Positions 52,912-62,057 of a stretch of 64,000 nucleotides of DNA are shown piece by piece (the stretch's first letter is position 1; each line of letters starts with the position of its first letter). Position numbers and translations under genes: made by a program. This stretch comes from Flavobacteriaceae bacterium (GTDB lineage: Bacteria > Bacteroidota > Bacteroidia > Flavobacteriales > Flavobacteriaceae), in NCBI GenBank assembly GCA_028279515.1, contig JANQNQ010000001.1:434001-498000 (forward strand), written 5' to 3'. The notes under the pieces were generated by a model. It did no database searches, had not been told where the DNA came from, and worked only from the letters and a program-made list of their open reading frames with translations.

Positions 52912-53044
52912 CTTAAAACTTGCAGATTCTTGGTTTTCAACACTTCGGGCCGTTCACAAATATAATGTGCACAATTTTGAGCGTTGATAGGACATCTCCC
53001 AGTTATTTTAGGGATGCGCAAATATATCTAATACGATCAATATT

Positions 53045-54310
53045 CTAAACTTTTGAAGCTATTTCCATCAAAATGGTACACAAGATAGCTCCATAGGTTC
53101 CTACCACATATCCAAATACAGCCAATAGTACGCCCACTGTGGTCAACGACGGATGGAATGCAGCGGCAACAACAGGGGCCGAAGCGGCACCTCCTACGTT
53201 AGCCTGACTTCCTACTGCCATAAAGAAATAAGGCGCTTTGATGAGTTTGGCCACAAGAATGAGTAATCCAGCGTGAATCGCCATCCATACAAGTCCGATC
53301 ATGATCAAACCTGGATTTTCTAATATTTTACTTAAGTCCATTTTCATACCGATGGTTGCTACTAGAATATAGATAAAAACACTTCCGATCTTGCTAGCAC
53401 CTGCGCCTTCATAGTTCTTTGCTTTGGTGAAAGATAAAATGATTCCGATGGCCGTGGCAATCGTGATTAACCAAAAGAATTTAGAAGAGAAGGATGACAA
53501 GGCAGAAGATTTATCGGCGACTGCGTCAACATTCTCAGTAAGCCATCCAGAGATAGCTTCCGAACCCCAATGACCAATTCCTACAGCCGTAAAGGCCAGA
53601 GCCAAGATGACCATCAGGTCTGTTAACGATGGATTGCGTGATATTTTTTCAGAGAATTCTGAGACCCTACGCTTTAGTTCTTCGATAGCCGAAGAATCGG
53701 CCTTTAACCACTTATCGATACGTTTGTTCTTTCCGATTCCAAGAAGTAGAATGGCCATCCAAATGTTGGCAACAACGATATCAACGAGGACCATTCCTCC
53801 GTATTTTTCAGGATTGTATTGGTATATTTCTAGCATGGCTGCTTGATTGGCTCCTCCACCGATCCAGCTTCCCGCTAAAGTGGAAAGCCCGCGCCATACG
53901 GCATCAAATCCAGCGCCACCAACGGTTTCAGGAGAAAACAAGGATATCAACAAAATGGCCAACGGTCCACCGATGACGATACCTATGGTTCCAGTAAGGA
54001 ACATGATCAATGCCTTAGGACCCAAATTGAAAATGGCTTTAAGGTCAATACTTAAGGTCATCAATACCAATGATGCAGGTAACAAATATCTACTAGCGAT
54101 AAAATAGGTCTGGCTATGTTTATCAGATATGAGACCCAATGAATTAAATATGGCAGGTATCAGATAGCACATCAAAAGGGCTGGGACAAACTTGTAAAAT
54201 TTTGCCCAAAATCCAGTTTTTTTAGACTCTGTATAAAAGACAAACCCTAAGGCAAGCATCAGTAGCCCAAAAACAATGGCATCATTGGTAAATAGTGGTT
54301 GGTTTTCCAT
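53045..54310 (-). CDS. DUF819 family membrane protein
   Basis: 421 residues, about 11-12 membrane helices. Blocks AIVFGLLMLALGFVFY, RYLLPASLVLMTLSIDLKAIFNLG, GTIGIVIGGPLAILLISLFSP, TLAGSWIGGGANQAAMLEIY, VATIGMKMDLSKILENPGL and SQANVGGAASAPVVAAAFHPSLTTVGVLLAVFGYVVGTYGA are DUF819. The two Gly-rich re-entrant-like motifs (GSWIGGGANQAAM and GGAASAPVVAA) resemble CPA/glutamate-symporter transporters. Substrate unknown. Confidence 0.9.
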   Translation of the reverse strand: MENQPLFTNDAIVFGLLMLALGFVFYTESKKTGFWAKFYKFVPALLMCYLIPAIFNSLGLISDKHSQTYFIASRYLLPASLVLMTLSIDLKAIFNLGPKALIMFLTGTIGIVIGGPLAILLISLFSPETVGGAGFDAVWRGLSTLAGSWIGGGANQAAMLEIYQYNPEKYGGMVLVDIVVANIWMAILLLGIGKNKRIDKWLKADSSAIEELKRRVSEFSEKISRNPSLTDLMVILALAFTAVGIGHWGSEAISGWLTENVDAVADKSSALSSFSSKFFWLITIATAIGIILSFTKAKNYEGAGASKIGSVFIYILVATIGMKMDLSKILENPGLIMIGLVWMAIHAGLLILVAKLIKAPYFFMAVGSQANVGGAASAPVVAAAFHPSLTTVGVLLAVFGYVVGTYGAILCTILMEIASKV

Positions 54311-54355
54311 AATGTTGAAAAGATTTATTTCTGCAAAGTAGAAAAAATAAGCGAC

Positions 54356-55159
54356 TTAAAAGTGTTTTTGAATGGCTTTGGCAACGCCATCTTCTACATT
54401 GGCCAACGTAACTTCATCGGCAATGTCAAGCACTTCTGATTTAGCATTTGCGACGGCAACGCCTAAACCTACGGCTTCTAGCATTTCGATGTCATTATAG
54501 TTGTCGCCAAAGGCAATGACTTGGTCTAGATCGGTTTTGTAGACGGTTTTGAGAAGTTTGTTGATGGCAGTGAGTTTGGATATTTGGTTGTTGGCTATTT
54601 CGAGGTAGGTGTCTTTAGAGCGATAGAGGTGCAATTTGTCGCCAAACTCTTCGGTTAAAAAGTTATGAATGCGGTCAATCTTTTCAGCATCGCCCATACA
54701 CATGATCTTGTGGGCACCTATTTTTTTCTGTTGCCATGTATCCAGCACATCCTGTAACCTGCGTAGTTGCGGCATTACCTTAGTGTTATTCACTTCTCTG
54801 TTGGCCCAATAGTCCATTTCTTCTACATACCAATTATCGTTGTGATACAAGCTTATATGCGCATTGTTGGTCGAATTGAACTGCAGCAAATGCTTTATGA
54901 GTCTCGGTTTGATCACTGTAGAATGTATGGCTTTCCCTTGAACCAAAATGAGTCCGCCGTTGTAACAGATCATCGGTTGATCGAGAATGCCTAATTCGGC
55001 CTGTAAATGCGTCATGGCACTTGGCATGCGTGAAGAGATCAAAATAATCGGAATGTTGTTTTTTATGCGCTGTATTTCTGCAATAGTGTCTACAGAAAGT
55101 TCGCGATGCGCATTCAGAAGGGTTCCGTCTATATCACTAAATAGAAGTTTGTACTTCAT
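54356..55159 (-). CDS. Cof-type HAD-superfamily hydrolase
   Basis: 267 residues. HAD motif I LLFSDIDGTLLNAH with nucleophile Asp, motif II ILISSRMP, type IIB cap domain, motif III Lys in NNQISKLTAINKLL, motif IV VIAFGDNYNDIEMLEAVGLGVAVANA. Members dephosphorylate sugar phosphates or cofactors; substrate not predictable. It is 3 bp downstream of the DUF5916 gene and likely co-transcribed. Confidence 0.9.
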   Translation of the reverse strand: MKYKLLFSDIDGTLLNAHRELSVDTIAEIQRIKNNIPIILISSRMPSAMTHLQAELGILDQPMICYNGGLILVQGKAIHSTVIKPRLIKHLLQFNSTNNAHISLYHNDNWYVEEMDYWANREVNNTKVMPQLRRLQDVLDTWQQKKIGAHKIMCMGDAEKIDRIHNFLTEEFGDKLHLYRSKDTYLEIANNQISKLTAINKLLKTVYKTDLDQVIAFGDNYNDIEMLEAVGLGVAVANAKSEVLDIADEVTLANVEDGVAKAIQKHF

Positions 55160-55162
55160 GGC

Positions 55163-57358
55163 TTAAATGTTTAACCAATAGGTCAATTTTAGGTTGATCG
55201 ATCGATTTCTGGGGGCAAAGATACCATCAGTGATGTAATTGTCATTATATACTAAGAACAGGTCAGACAAGGGAGCAAAACGCCATTGCAGGCGTGTATT
55301 GATGCCCAGATTGTCGCTCTGGTTACTGTATTGCACGATCGTTGACCAAAAAATCGATTTGCTAAAGGTAACATTAAAGTTTTGACTAACGATAAAGATC
55401 GATGCACTTGGAAATGGATCCGGTAGATTAATTCGGTTGAAATTGAAGCGTAGTGAGGTAAAGAAATACGGTTGCACTCTTAGGTTCATGTCTCCTTCGA
55501 TGGTATAGATGTCACCGTTAAAAAACGAACCAAACGATGGATTGATGCTATAGCTAAAAACTTGTCGTCTGTCTGACTGAAACTCAATACCATATGTCGT
55601 AAAATGATATCCCTGGTCTGCGGGAAGCTCTACACCGTCAGAACCCGTTGGGTCGAAGCTACTTGTTAGAAAAACAAAGCGATTGTTGAGTTCGAATTCT
55701 AACCGCGCTGTGTTCTTAAATTCTGCCCTCCAACTGGTTTCAATGTTGTAATCTGTATTCTTGAACTCTAATTCTGGGCGCCAAAGAAAAGAAGGTTCTA
55801 ACGAAATGCGATGATTGTTGATACTGCCTTTGCTTGGCCAGAATATCCTTTCCGCTGTAGGCCGAATTCTAAAAATATCTGTTCTTCTAATAAACCCAAG
55901 ATCTGATCTAAAATCATCCTCAACATAGAGCGAATTTATTCCGAAGCGATAAAAACGAGAATTATAATCAAGACGTGCCCCAGCAGAGAACCCGTCACCA
56001 TTTTCAAAGTCAGAAAAAGAACGATGTGCAAAGAACTTACCCACCCAAGTATTATCTTTGGAAGCCAAGTTGTAATCAAGGCCGAAGACACGATTGTATC
56101 GATCATTATCTTCGGTAAATACAAAATCATCGTCAAATGTTTGTCGGTTGATAAAAATGAATCCGATGTTTGAGCGTGAAAAGACCTTTTTTTGAAGTGC
56201 CAGTACTGTGTTGTTGTTACTGGGAATTTCGTTTTCTTCGTCTTTTTCAGTCTGAAGATTTAACAACCCTAAACGCCAATTCTCATCTAATTTTCCACTA
56301 AGACGAATCCCTCCGATGATCTCATTTTCTATGTTGTTTCCGTCTGGGTCTGTTACGATTCCGATACGACGAGAGAAGAACGGGTTGGCATCACGAGAAT
56401 CTCCAAAATCTGCAAAAAGATCGCTATTGTCAATGAAGAACTGTCTTCTTTCGGGCAGGGATATTTCAAAACGTGTTAGGTTCGCAACCAAGTTGTCGAC
56501 CTCGACATTTGAAAAGTCAGGATTGACAGTGATATCAAGGTTCATTCCGTTACTCACCGAAATCTTAGCGTCGCCGCCTACTTTTAATCTTGAAGTTGCA
56601 TCACCTGTCTCGAAATCCTTTCCGGAGAAAACATTTGTATACGGGATAATAGCTATTGGCGTGCGAGATCTTCCCAAAGGTTTTTCGAAAACCATATCGC
56701 CCATAAAGGCCAGATTGAAAATAAACTGATTACGAGGAATACGCATCCAAGTACTTTGCTCATTGGTCTGTGTGTCGAATCGGTAACTGTTGAATCTGAA
56801 TTTTGTTTCCCCTTCTTTGAATTTTAAGGAGGTTAGTGGTATGGCCATTTCGGCCGTGTAATAACCGTCATACAGTTTTGCTTCTCCTCGCCACTTCACA
56901 TCCCATGTGGTATTGAAACCTCTAAGTTCGGAGCCTCCGCCAGATATCAAAGCTTCGCGTCTCACTCCATACGGATTTATTCCGAAGAGAAAGGCATTGG
57001 TACCGTCATTGAAGGTGTCAAAAAGTAAGCTAATATTGTCGTTGCCACCGGCTCTGAAGTCCCGGCGTAGGGAAGGGATGATGTAATCGTTTCCTTCGGC
57101 TTGAATGGTGATTCCGATATACAACGTGGTATCGTCGTATAACATTTTTATGTCACTTTGTTGATGGGCTAACAAAGAATCGGCAGGAAAGTACTGCCAA
57201 AAGTCCTTGGCGCTTTCTGCTTGTGTCCAAATAGGCTCATCTAAAATACCATCAATGGTAAAATCGCTGTTGACATGTTTTACGGTAAACTGCTTGTTTT
57301 GGCCGTAAATAGCCAAGCCTACCATCATAAAGAGGGTAAGCAAGATGTATCTTTTCAA
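55163..57358 (-). CDS. DUF5916 outer-membrane-type protein
   Basis: 731 residues, starting at a TTG codon (57358): no ATG precedes the signal peptide KRYILLTLFMMVGLAIYGQ. N-terminal CBM9-like domain (VNSDFTIDGILDEPIWTQAESAKDFWQYFPAD, about 29-230), then DUF5916: NPDFSNVEVDNLVANLTRFEISLPERRQFFIDNSDLFADFG, FFSRRIGI and a long C-terminal part rich in alternating aromatic beta strands ending SINLKLTYWLNI, typical of an outer-membrane barrel. Role unknown; may hold carbohydrate at the surface. Nearby -7 box at 57382-57389. Confidence 0.9.
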   Translation of the reverse strand: MKRYILLTLFMMVGLAIYGQNKQFTVKHVNSDFTIDGILDEPIWTQAESAKDFWQYFPADSLLAHQQSDIKMLYDDTTLYIGITIQAEGNDYIIPSLRRDFRAGGNDNISLLFDTFNDGTNAFLFGINPYGVRREALISGGGSELRGFNTTWDVKWRGEAKLYDGYYTAEMAIPLTSLKFKEGETKFRFNSYRFDTQTNEQSTWMRIPRNQFIFNLAFMGDMVFEKPLGRSRTPIAIIPYTNVFSGKDFETGDATSRLKVGGDAKISVSNGMNLDITVNPDFSNVEVDNLVANLTRFEISLPERRQFFIDNSDLFADFGDSRDANPFFSRRIGIVTDPDGNNIENEIIGGIRLSGKLDENWRLGLLNLQTEKDEENEIPSNNNTVLALQKKVFSRSNIGFIFINRQTFDDDFVFTEDNDRYNRVFGLDYNLASKDNTWVGKFFAHRSFSDFENGDGFSAGARLDYNSRFYRFGINSLYVEDDFRSDLGFIRRTDIFRIRPTAERIFWPSKGSINNHRISLEPSFLWRPELEFKNTDYNIETSWRAEFKNTARLEFELNNRFVFLTSSFDPTGSDGVELPADQGYHFTTYGIEFQSDRRQVFSYSINPSFGSFFNGDIYTIEGDMNLRVQPYFFTSLRFNFNRINLPDPFPSASIFIVSQNFNVTFSKSIFWSTIVQYSNQSDNLGINTRLQWRFAPLSDLFLVYNDNYITDGIFAPRNRSINLKLTYWLNI

Positions 57359-57381
57359 GTTACTTTCAATTTAAACCGTAT

Positions 57382-57389
57382 CAAAGATA
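57382..57389 (-). promoter_or_regulatory. -7 element of the DUF5916 gene
   Basis: Minus strand TATCTTTG, a perfect TAnnTTTG, 23 nt before the TTG start. No TTTG at the normal -33 distance. It suggests DUF5916-HAD is separate from the RHH cluster upstream. Confidence 0.5.
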
Positions 57390-57413
57390 CATTTTTAAGG
57401 TATACGATAGACA

Positions 57414-57590
57414 TCAGGACACGTCGTCAGGATTTTTGGGTTTTGGTTGTCGCTTGGCTTGCTTTAGGCTTTGCATGAGCATCCATTCGATCTGACCATT
57501 GGTGCTTCTGAATTCATCAGCAGCCCACCTTTCGATCGCTTTCAGCATGTCTTCATTGATGCGTAGCGCAAATGCTTTTTTCTTTGCCAT
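57414..57590 (-). CDS. Short ribbon-helix-helix (Arc-type) DNA-binding protein
   Basis: 58 residues, ATG at 57590, stop TGA at 57414-57416. Sequence KKKAFALRINEDMLKAIERW (strand then helix) and EFRSTNGQIEWMLMQSLKQA (helix), with a basic Pro/Lys tail, has the ribbon-helix-helix pattern: a beta strand FALRI contacting DNA and two helices forming the dimer. Common as a stand-alone Arc-like protein in Bacteroidota. It starts 8 bp after the alpha/beta hydrolase stop and is probably the last gene of that operon, or its regulator. No toxin partner is adjacent. Confidence 0.82.
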   Translation of the reverse strand: MAKKKAFALRINEDMLKAIERWAADEFRSTNGQIEWMLMQSLKQAKRQPKPKNPDDVS

Positions 57591-57598
57591 TCGTTTTA

Positions 57599-58534
57599 TT
57601 ACTTGTTAATAAAAGCTACCAGTGTATCTATAAGCGTATCGGCCAGCTTAAAGTCGGCACTGTAATAGGATTGCATATTCTCTTGAGCGTTGTTAACCGC
57701 CTTGAGAACATGGTTCATTTTTGGGATGATCTTTATGGTTGCGTTTGTATTTGCTGCGGCCAAAGCTTTGGCGTTCGCCACTGTTATTTGAGAATCGGCA
57801 TCGCCGTTTACAATAAGTACAGGAATGTTCACCTTTTTCATTTCTTCAACTGGGTCATAAGCTAACCATGATTTTAGAAAGGGATGGTTGGCAGGTGCAA
57901 AGATCGAAATGAGCATTGGGTTCACTTCTTTGATCGTTCCTGTTTTATTGAGTTCATCGATATGTGCTTGTGTTGCTTGTCCTAGTGCTTCGCTTTGAGC
58001 TGATATTTGTCGTACGAGTGAGGTCTCTAGTGTTTCGCCCATTCCGGCTAAAGAAACGAATTTAGAGATTGAGTCGTCCAATGCTAGCATGCTTACCAAT
58101 GAACCTTGACTGTGACCGATCAAGATGATCTGAGAGAACCGCTTGTCGGCTTTAAAATGATCAATAGCCACTTTAGCGTCATCTACAATACCATCAAGGG
58201 TTAACCCCTTAGAGTGTGCTAAGTTTTCCATTGTTGCAGTGCGCTTGTCATAACGGTAAAACGCAATACCTGCTTTGTTCAGTTCGTCACCAACCATCTT
58301 GATGTAATTGGCTTTAACGTTAGCTCCGGCTTGATTTCCGTTACGATCTGGATTTCCCGAACCATGAATCCAAATGACTAGGGGAGATGTTTTTTGGCCT
58401 TCAGCATATGTCAACGTGCCAGGAAGCTTGATCTTGCCATTTGCAAGATTTATGTCTTCTGTGGCGATCTTGACCTCTTGGGCCAGGCATGTGACAGATA
58501 TCACGTAGATCAGAATGTGTAACAAGGTTTTCAT
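57599..58534 (-). CDS. Secreted alpha/beta hydrolase
   Basis: 311 residues with signal peptide (LLHILIYVISVTCLAQE). Alpha/beta-hydrolase features: VIWIHGSGNPDRNGNQ (oxyanion region HGSG), the nucleophile elbow ILIGHSQGSLVSML (GHSQG), catalytic Asp in VLIVNGDADSQITV, and His in IIPKMNHVLK. Esterase or peptidase of the prolyl-oligopeptidase/DLH relative group; substrate unknown. 24 bp after the SdpI-like gene in the SPFH cluster. Confidence 0.88.
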   Translation of the reverse strand: MKTLLHILIYVISVTCLAQEVKIATEDINLANGKIKLPGTLTYAEGQKTSPLVIWIHGSGNPDRNGNQAGANVKANYIKMVGDELNKAGIAFYRYDKRTATMENLAHSKGLTLDGIVDDAKVAIDHFKADKRFSQIILIGHSQGSLVSMLALDDSISKFVSLAGMGETLETSLVRQISAQSEALGQATQAHIDELNKTGTIKEVNPMLISIFAPANHPFLKSWLAYDPVEEMKKVNIPVLIVNGDADSQITVANAKALAAANTNATIKIIPKMNHVLKAVNNAQENMQSYYSADFKLADTLIDTLVAFINK

Positions 58535-58558
58535 CTTCTATGTTTTTTATGTTATTAG

Positions 58559-59071
58559 TTAGGCGGGTTGCTTATTGATCTTTCTGAATTCTATAAAGTA
58601 TATGATGATAGGAATAAACACTACGAGCAACGTGATGGGAACAAACCAAACACCCAGTGGATCGACTCCGTCAACATGCGTTCTTGAAACCGTATATGTA
58701 ATATATGCGAAGATGAGTAGCACGACAGCGTTGATAAATCGAACGAATCGTGTACTAAGCTTATAGTTCTTAAGCGCATTATCTTCGGTTATATTTGTCA
58801 TATAATTGTGTAAATGGGGAAACTTATTCAGTACAAACATGAGCAAGAAAGTAAAGGTAGAAATAGCAGGCAGCGACCAAATAAAGGTTTTCTTTCCATG
58901 CCCATCTACTTCTCCCTTTCCGTTAAAATGAGTAGGAATCTCATCTGGAAGCTCACCATAGGTTGTGATGACATATCCCCACATTATAACAAGCAGGGTT
59001 ATGCATAATACATCCAAGATGAGATCTATGGTCTCATACGGAACTTTCAGTACAGGTCTGTTGTTCTTCAT
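58559..59071 (-). CDS. DUF1648/SdpI-like membrane protein
   Basis: 170 residues, four membrane segments. The first contains the DUF1648 pattern YGELPDEIPTHFNGKGEVDGHGKKT, between two helices; later segments LLMFVLNKFP, FINAVVLLIFAYITYTV and VPITLLVVFIPIIIYFI. DUF1648 is found in SdpI, the immunity protein of the B. subtilis killing factor, but the single domain occurs in many proteins without that role. It starts 2 bp after the DUF4177 stop, an operon with SPFH. Confidence 0.75.
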   Translation of the reverse strand: MKNNRPVLKVPYETIDLILDVLCITLLVIMWGYVITTYGELPDEIPTHFNGKGEVDGHGKKTFIWSLPAISTFTFLLMFVLNKFPHLHNYMTNITEDNALKNYKLSTRFVRFINAVVLLIFAYITYTVSRTHVDGVDPLGVWFVPITLLVVFIPIIIYFIEFRKINKQPA

Positions 59072-59073
59072 GT

Positions 59074-59244
59074 TTATCGATTCTTTTCTCTTTCGAGCAC
59101 TATGGTGATGGGTGATCCGGTTTGGTCATATCCAATGCTAGATACTTTCCAGCCTTCACGGGCCATATTGTTTATGTTATCTTCAAGCGCTTCATTGGCC
59201 TTTGACCATTTGAATTTACGTCTTATGATTTTATATTCTTTCAT
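59074..59244 (-). CDS. DUF4177-type small protein
   Basis: 56 residues, ATG at 59244, stop TAA at 59074-59076. Sequence MKEYKIIRRKFKWSKANEAL, then EDNINNMAREGWKVSSIG and ITIVLERE, matches the DUF4177 pattern (Y-K-V-x-x...L-N-x-x-x-x-x-G-W-E-V...). Function unknown; cytosolic. Sits between the SPFH gene (13 bp) and the DUF1648 gene (2 bp), so a member of the same transcription unit. Confidence 0.85.
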   Translation of the reverse strand: MKEYKIIRRKFKWSKANEALEDNINNMAREGWKVSSIGYDQTGSPITIVLEREKNR

Positions 59245-59257
59245 GTACAAACAGTTA

Positions 59258-60115
59258 TTAAGTCAACGTTCCGGTATTGATCACTGGTGCGGTATCCTTG
59301 TCAGAACAAAGTACCACCATAAGGTTACTGACCATATTGGCTTTTCTCTCTTCATCTAGATCCACTAGTTCTTTTCGATTGAGCTCGTCCAGTGCCATTT
59401 CGACCATGCTTACCGCGCCCTCGACAATTTTATGTCTTGCGGCAACAATGGCGGTGGCTTGTTGTCTCTTCAGCATGGCATTGGCAATTTCTTGCGCATA
59501 GGCAAGATAACCAATTCTAGCCTCTAAAACTTCGATGCCGGCCATCTGAAGGCGTTCTTGCAATTCTTCTTCAAGATCTTGACTCACTTCATTGACGCTA
59601 GAACGCAAGGTGATGTCCTCTTGATGTCCGTCATCGGCAAAATTATCGTACGGATATTTACTCGCCAATTTTCGGACCGCCGCATCACTTTGGATTCGTA
59701 CAAAATGCTCATAGTTGTCAACATCAAAGGCAGCTTTATAGGTGTCAAGTACTCTCCAGACTAAGATGGTACTGATCATGATCGGGTTTCCGATCTTGTC
59801 GTTTACTTTAACACGCTCACTGTCAAAATTGCTCGCCCTTAATGAGATCTTTCGCTTTGAGTATAAAGGATTCACCCAATAAAAGCCATTTTTCTTAACG
59901 CTGCCCACGTATTTTCCAAAAAGCAACAATACTCGCGACTTATTTGGATTGACCAAGAGGAAACCTGGTAATATAAAGAAGGAGAGAACGATAAGAGCAA
60001 TGAACCATGGGTTTTTGGTGGTGATAAGCCCTGCGACTCCACCCACTAAGGCACCTAGGTATATAAACAGCATCAAATACCCATTTGAAGGTGTGATTGT
60101 TTTTTCTTTATTCAT
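59258..60115 (-). CDS. SPFH (stomatin/prohibitin) family membrane protein
   Basis: 285 residues. Two N-terminal membrane segments (GYLMLFIYLGALVGGVAGLI and WFIALIVLSFFILPGFLLV), then an SPFH/PHB domain: VNPNKSRVLLLFGKYVGSVKKNGFYWVNPLY, RVKVNDKIGNPIMISTILVWRVLDTYKAAFDV, and a C-terminal coiled part with ELQERLQMAGIEVLEARIGYLAYAQEIANAML. Such proteins form membrane microdomain scaffolds and regulate proteases. It heads the cluster with DUF4177, DUF1648, alpha/beta hydrolase and the RHH protein. Confidence 0.9.
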   Translation of the reverse strand: MNKEKTITPSNGYLMLFIYLGALVGGVAGLITTKNPWFIALIVLSFFILPGFLLVNPNKSRVLLLFGKYVGSVKKNGFYWVNPLYSKRKISLRASNFDSERVKVNDKIGNPIMISTILVWRVLDTYKAAFDVDNYEHFVRIQSDAAVRKLASKYPYDNFADDGHQEDITLRSSVNEVSQDLEEELQERLQMAGIEVLEARIGYLAYAQEIANAMLKRQQATAIVAARHKIVEGAVSMVEMALDELNRKELVDLDEERKANMVSNLMVVLCSDKDTAPVINTGTLT

Positions 60116-60265
60116 GATTGTGTAGTTTATAATGATAGTAAAATGATATCATAAAGATATGAAATTTTTCGAAAACTCCAAACCAGAAGTGTTAAACTGT
60201 TAAAAATGAGTAAATTAGATTATGTTTGTATTGCCTTGTATTTTACTAAATTAAACCTATCAATT

Positions 60266-60370
60266 ATGAGGTCACCCCTTAAAACCCTGGTGTCGATAGT
60301 CCTTATCACCAGCGTCTTGTTTTCCTTACAGTATATTTGTAAACCTTACCATCTAATCAAGAGAATATGA
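60266..60370 (+). CDS. Possible 34-residue membrane micro-ORF coupled to the nuclease gene
   Basis: ATG 60266 to TGA 60368-60370; its stop overlaps the nuclease ATG as ATGA. The sequence MRSPLKTLVSIVLITSVLFS then LQYICKPYHLIKRI is hydrophobic in the middle and basic at the ends, like a small membrane or leader peptide. It is in another frame from the nuclease and so is not an N-terminal extension. No homologue recognised; it may be chance. Confidence 0.35.
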   Translation: MRSPLKTLVSIVLITSVLFSLQYICKPYHLIKRI

Positions 60371-61143
60371 GATGCCTTTTATTCATGCTGTTTCTTTCAG
60401 TATGTAGTTTTGGAACTGCGTGTGATGCGGTTTGGGGAAAAACTGGACACCAAATCACGGCACATATAGCGCAACAACATCTAAATGAGCAAGCAAAAAC
60501 TGCCATCGCAGAACTTCTAGAAGGTGAAAATATGGCCGCTGTTTCTAACTATGCCGATGATATAAAGAAAATCCAAGCGTTTAAGAAATATTCACCTTGG
60601 CACTATGTTAATTTTCCTTTTGATGAGCGTTATGGAGATTCTCCTGTTAGTGAGAAAGGGGATCTGGTTATGGGTATTGAAACTTGTATTGCTTTATTAA
60701 AGGATTCAAGTACCGAGCGATCTGAAAGAATATTCTATCTAAAATTGCTGATCCACTTTATGGGCGATTTACATCAACCTCTTCATGTAGGAAGGGCCTC
60801 AGATAGGGGAGGTAACGACATTCAAGTGCGTTGGTATGACCAAGGAAGCAACCTACATCGTGTATGGGATATTGATATAATCGATCATTTTGGAATGAAT
60901 TATTCAGAATGGTCAGAGAGCCTGCCAAAACCCAATGCACAACTAAAAGCTAAGATCCTTGAAGGAAATGTGATCGACTGGGTCCATGAGTCGCAAGAAT
61001 TATCGAAAATGGTATATGCATCTGCGACCATTGGAGAAAAACTGGAGGCTGAATATTTGAACACGCATATAAAAATTGTACGTGAGCAATTGGTAAAAGG
61101 AGGTTTACGTTTGGCTAAGGTTCTCAATGCTATTTTCTCCTAA
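60367..61143 (+). CDS. Secreted S1/P1-type zinc nuclease
   Basis: 258 residues with a signal peptide (LLFMLFLSVCSFGTACDA). Mature protein starts AVWGKTGHQITAHIAQQHL; Trp23 and His28 correspond to the N-terminal Trp1 and His6 zinc ligands of P1 nuclease. Further ligands: SPWHYVNFP, LLIHFMGDLHQPLHVGRASDRGGNDIQV and NLHRVWDIDII. Degrades single-stranded DNA or RNA outside the cytosol, probably for phosphate or nucleoside recovery. Ends 4 bp inside the convergent pseudouridine synthase gene. Confidence 0.93.
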   Translation: MRCLLFMLFLSVCSFGTACDAVWGKTGHQITAHIAQQHLNEQAKTAIAELLEGENMAAVSNYADDIKKIQAFKKYSPWHYVNFPFDERYGDSPVSEKGDLVMGIETCIALLKDSSTERSERIFYLKLLIHFMGDLHQPLHVGRASDRGGNDIQVRWYDQGSNLHRVWDIDIIDHFGMNYSEWSESLPKPNAQLKAKILEGNVIDWVHESQELSKMVYASATIGEKLEAEYLNTHIKIVREQLVKGGLRLAKVLNAIFS

Positions 61144-62036
61144 GTATCCCTAAATTTTTTAAAACGCTTGTATTCCTTTTCCATTAAGGCTACGAATTTG
61201 GAAGGCGGGGCAACTTCAAGTTGCAATTGCTTTTCGAGTATCGGGTGCGAAAACTCTAGTCCAACAGCTGCAAGAAAGAGTCCTTTGTGAAGTAATGTCT
61301 TCCCTTTTATGCCGTACTGAGTATCGCCAACAATGGGATGTTCGATAGCAGCCAAATGGCGCCTTAGTTGATGTGTTCGGCCTGTTTCGGGAAACAGAGA
61401 AAGCAGCGATAGCCAATCGTTGCGCAACGATTCAAGAGATTTATATGTTTCATAACGTGTCAATGCCGTTTTCCCATCCAGCTCCAGATTGATGACACCT
61501 TCAGGCATGGTTCGGCCTGTTACTACAGCTATGTATTTCTTTTGAATCTTCTTTTCTTCAAATTGCTTGTGCAGCCTCAACTGTGCCTCTTTGGTCTTCG
61601 CGACTAGCAGCAATCCTGAAGTCGGTCCGTCCAGTCGATGCACTGGCATCGGACTTTTCAATGCATCAAATTCGCTTGATTTTTTTAGGTTGAAAGGAAG
61701 GGCATTTAGTATTGTTTTATAATAGTTGCCGCTGGTTGGAAATCCGGCAGGCTTATTAACAACGGCTAAGAAATCATCTTCATAAACGACTTCTAGCTTT
61801 AGTTTGAATATCTTGCCTGAAGACTTTAAGGAAGATTCTACTAAATGTATTTCTTGACCTTCTTCGATCCAATGTGCTGTATCAGCAACTTTTCCGTCGA
61901 TAAGAATCTCTGACCTTTTAATGGCCTTTTTGAGGGCACTTTTAGTCGTAATGGTTTTAAACATGTTGATACCATACTCCTGAAGCCTGACCTTTTGGTC
62001 AATTGCGGGTACGATATGAGTTTCTAAAATTTCCAA
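61140..62036 (-). CDS. RluA-family RNA pseudouridine synthase with S4 domain
   Basis: 298 residues. N-terminal S4-like part (LKKAIKRSEILIDGKVADTAHWIEEGQEI), then the catalytic domain: YEDDFLAVVNKPAGFPTSGNY, catalytic Asp in PVHRLDGPTSGLLLVAKT, FPETGRTHQLRRHLAAI and HPIVGDTQYGIKG. Only about 30 percent-like similarity by eye to the RluD at the window start; substrate RNA unknown. Monocistronic, convergent with the nuclease gene. Confidence 0.9.
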   Translation of the reverse strand: MEILETHIVPAIDQKVRLQEYGINMFKTITTKSALKKAIKRSEILIDGKVADTAHWIEEGQEIHLVESSLKSSGKIFKLKLEVVYEDDFLAVVNKPAGFPTSGNYYKTILNALPFNLKKSSEFDALKSPMPVHRLDGPTSGLLLVAKTKEAQLRLHKQFEEKKIQKKYIAVVTGRTMPEGVINLELDGKTALTRYETYKSLESLRNDWLSLLSLFPETGRTHQLRRHLAAIEHPIVGDTQYGIKGKTLLHKGLFLAAVGLEFSHPILEKQLQLEVAPPSKFVALMEKEYKRFKKFRDT

Positions 62037-62057
62037 AGGATAGGATAAAGCACAAAA

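Noticed and set aside
60143..60152. Palindrome ATGATATCAT upstream of the SPFH gene as operator
   Set aside because: Short, AT-rich and expected by chance in such a region; no regulator gene adjacent.
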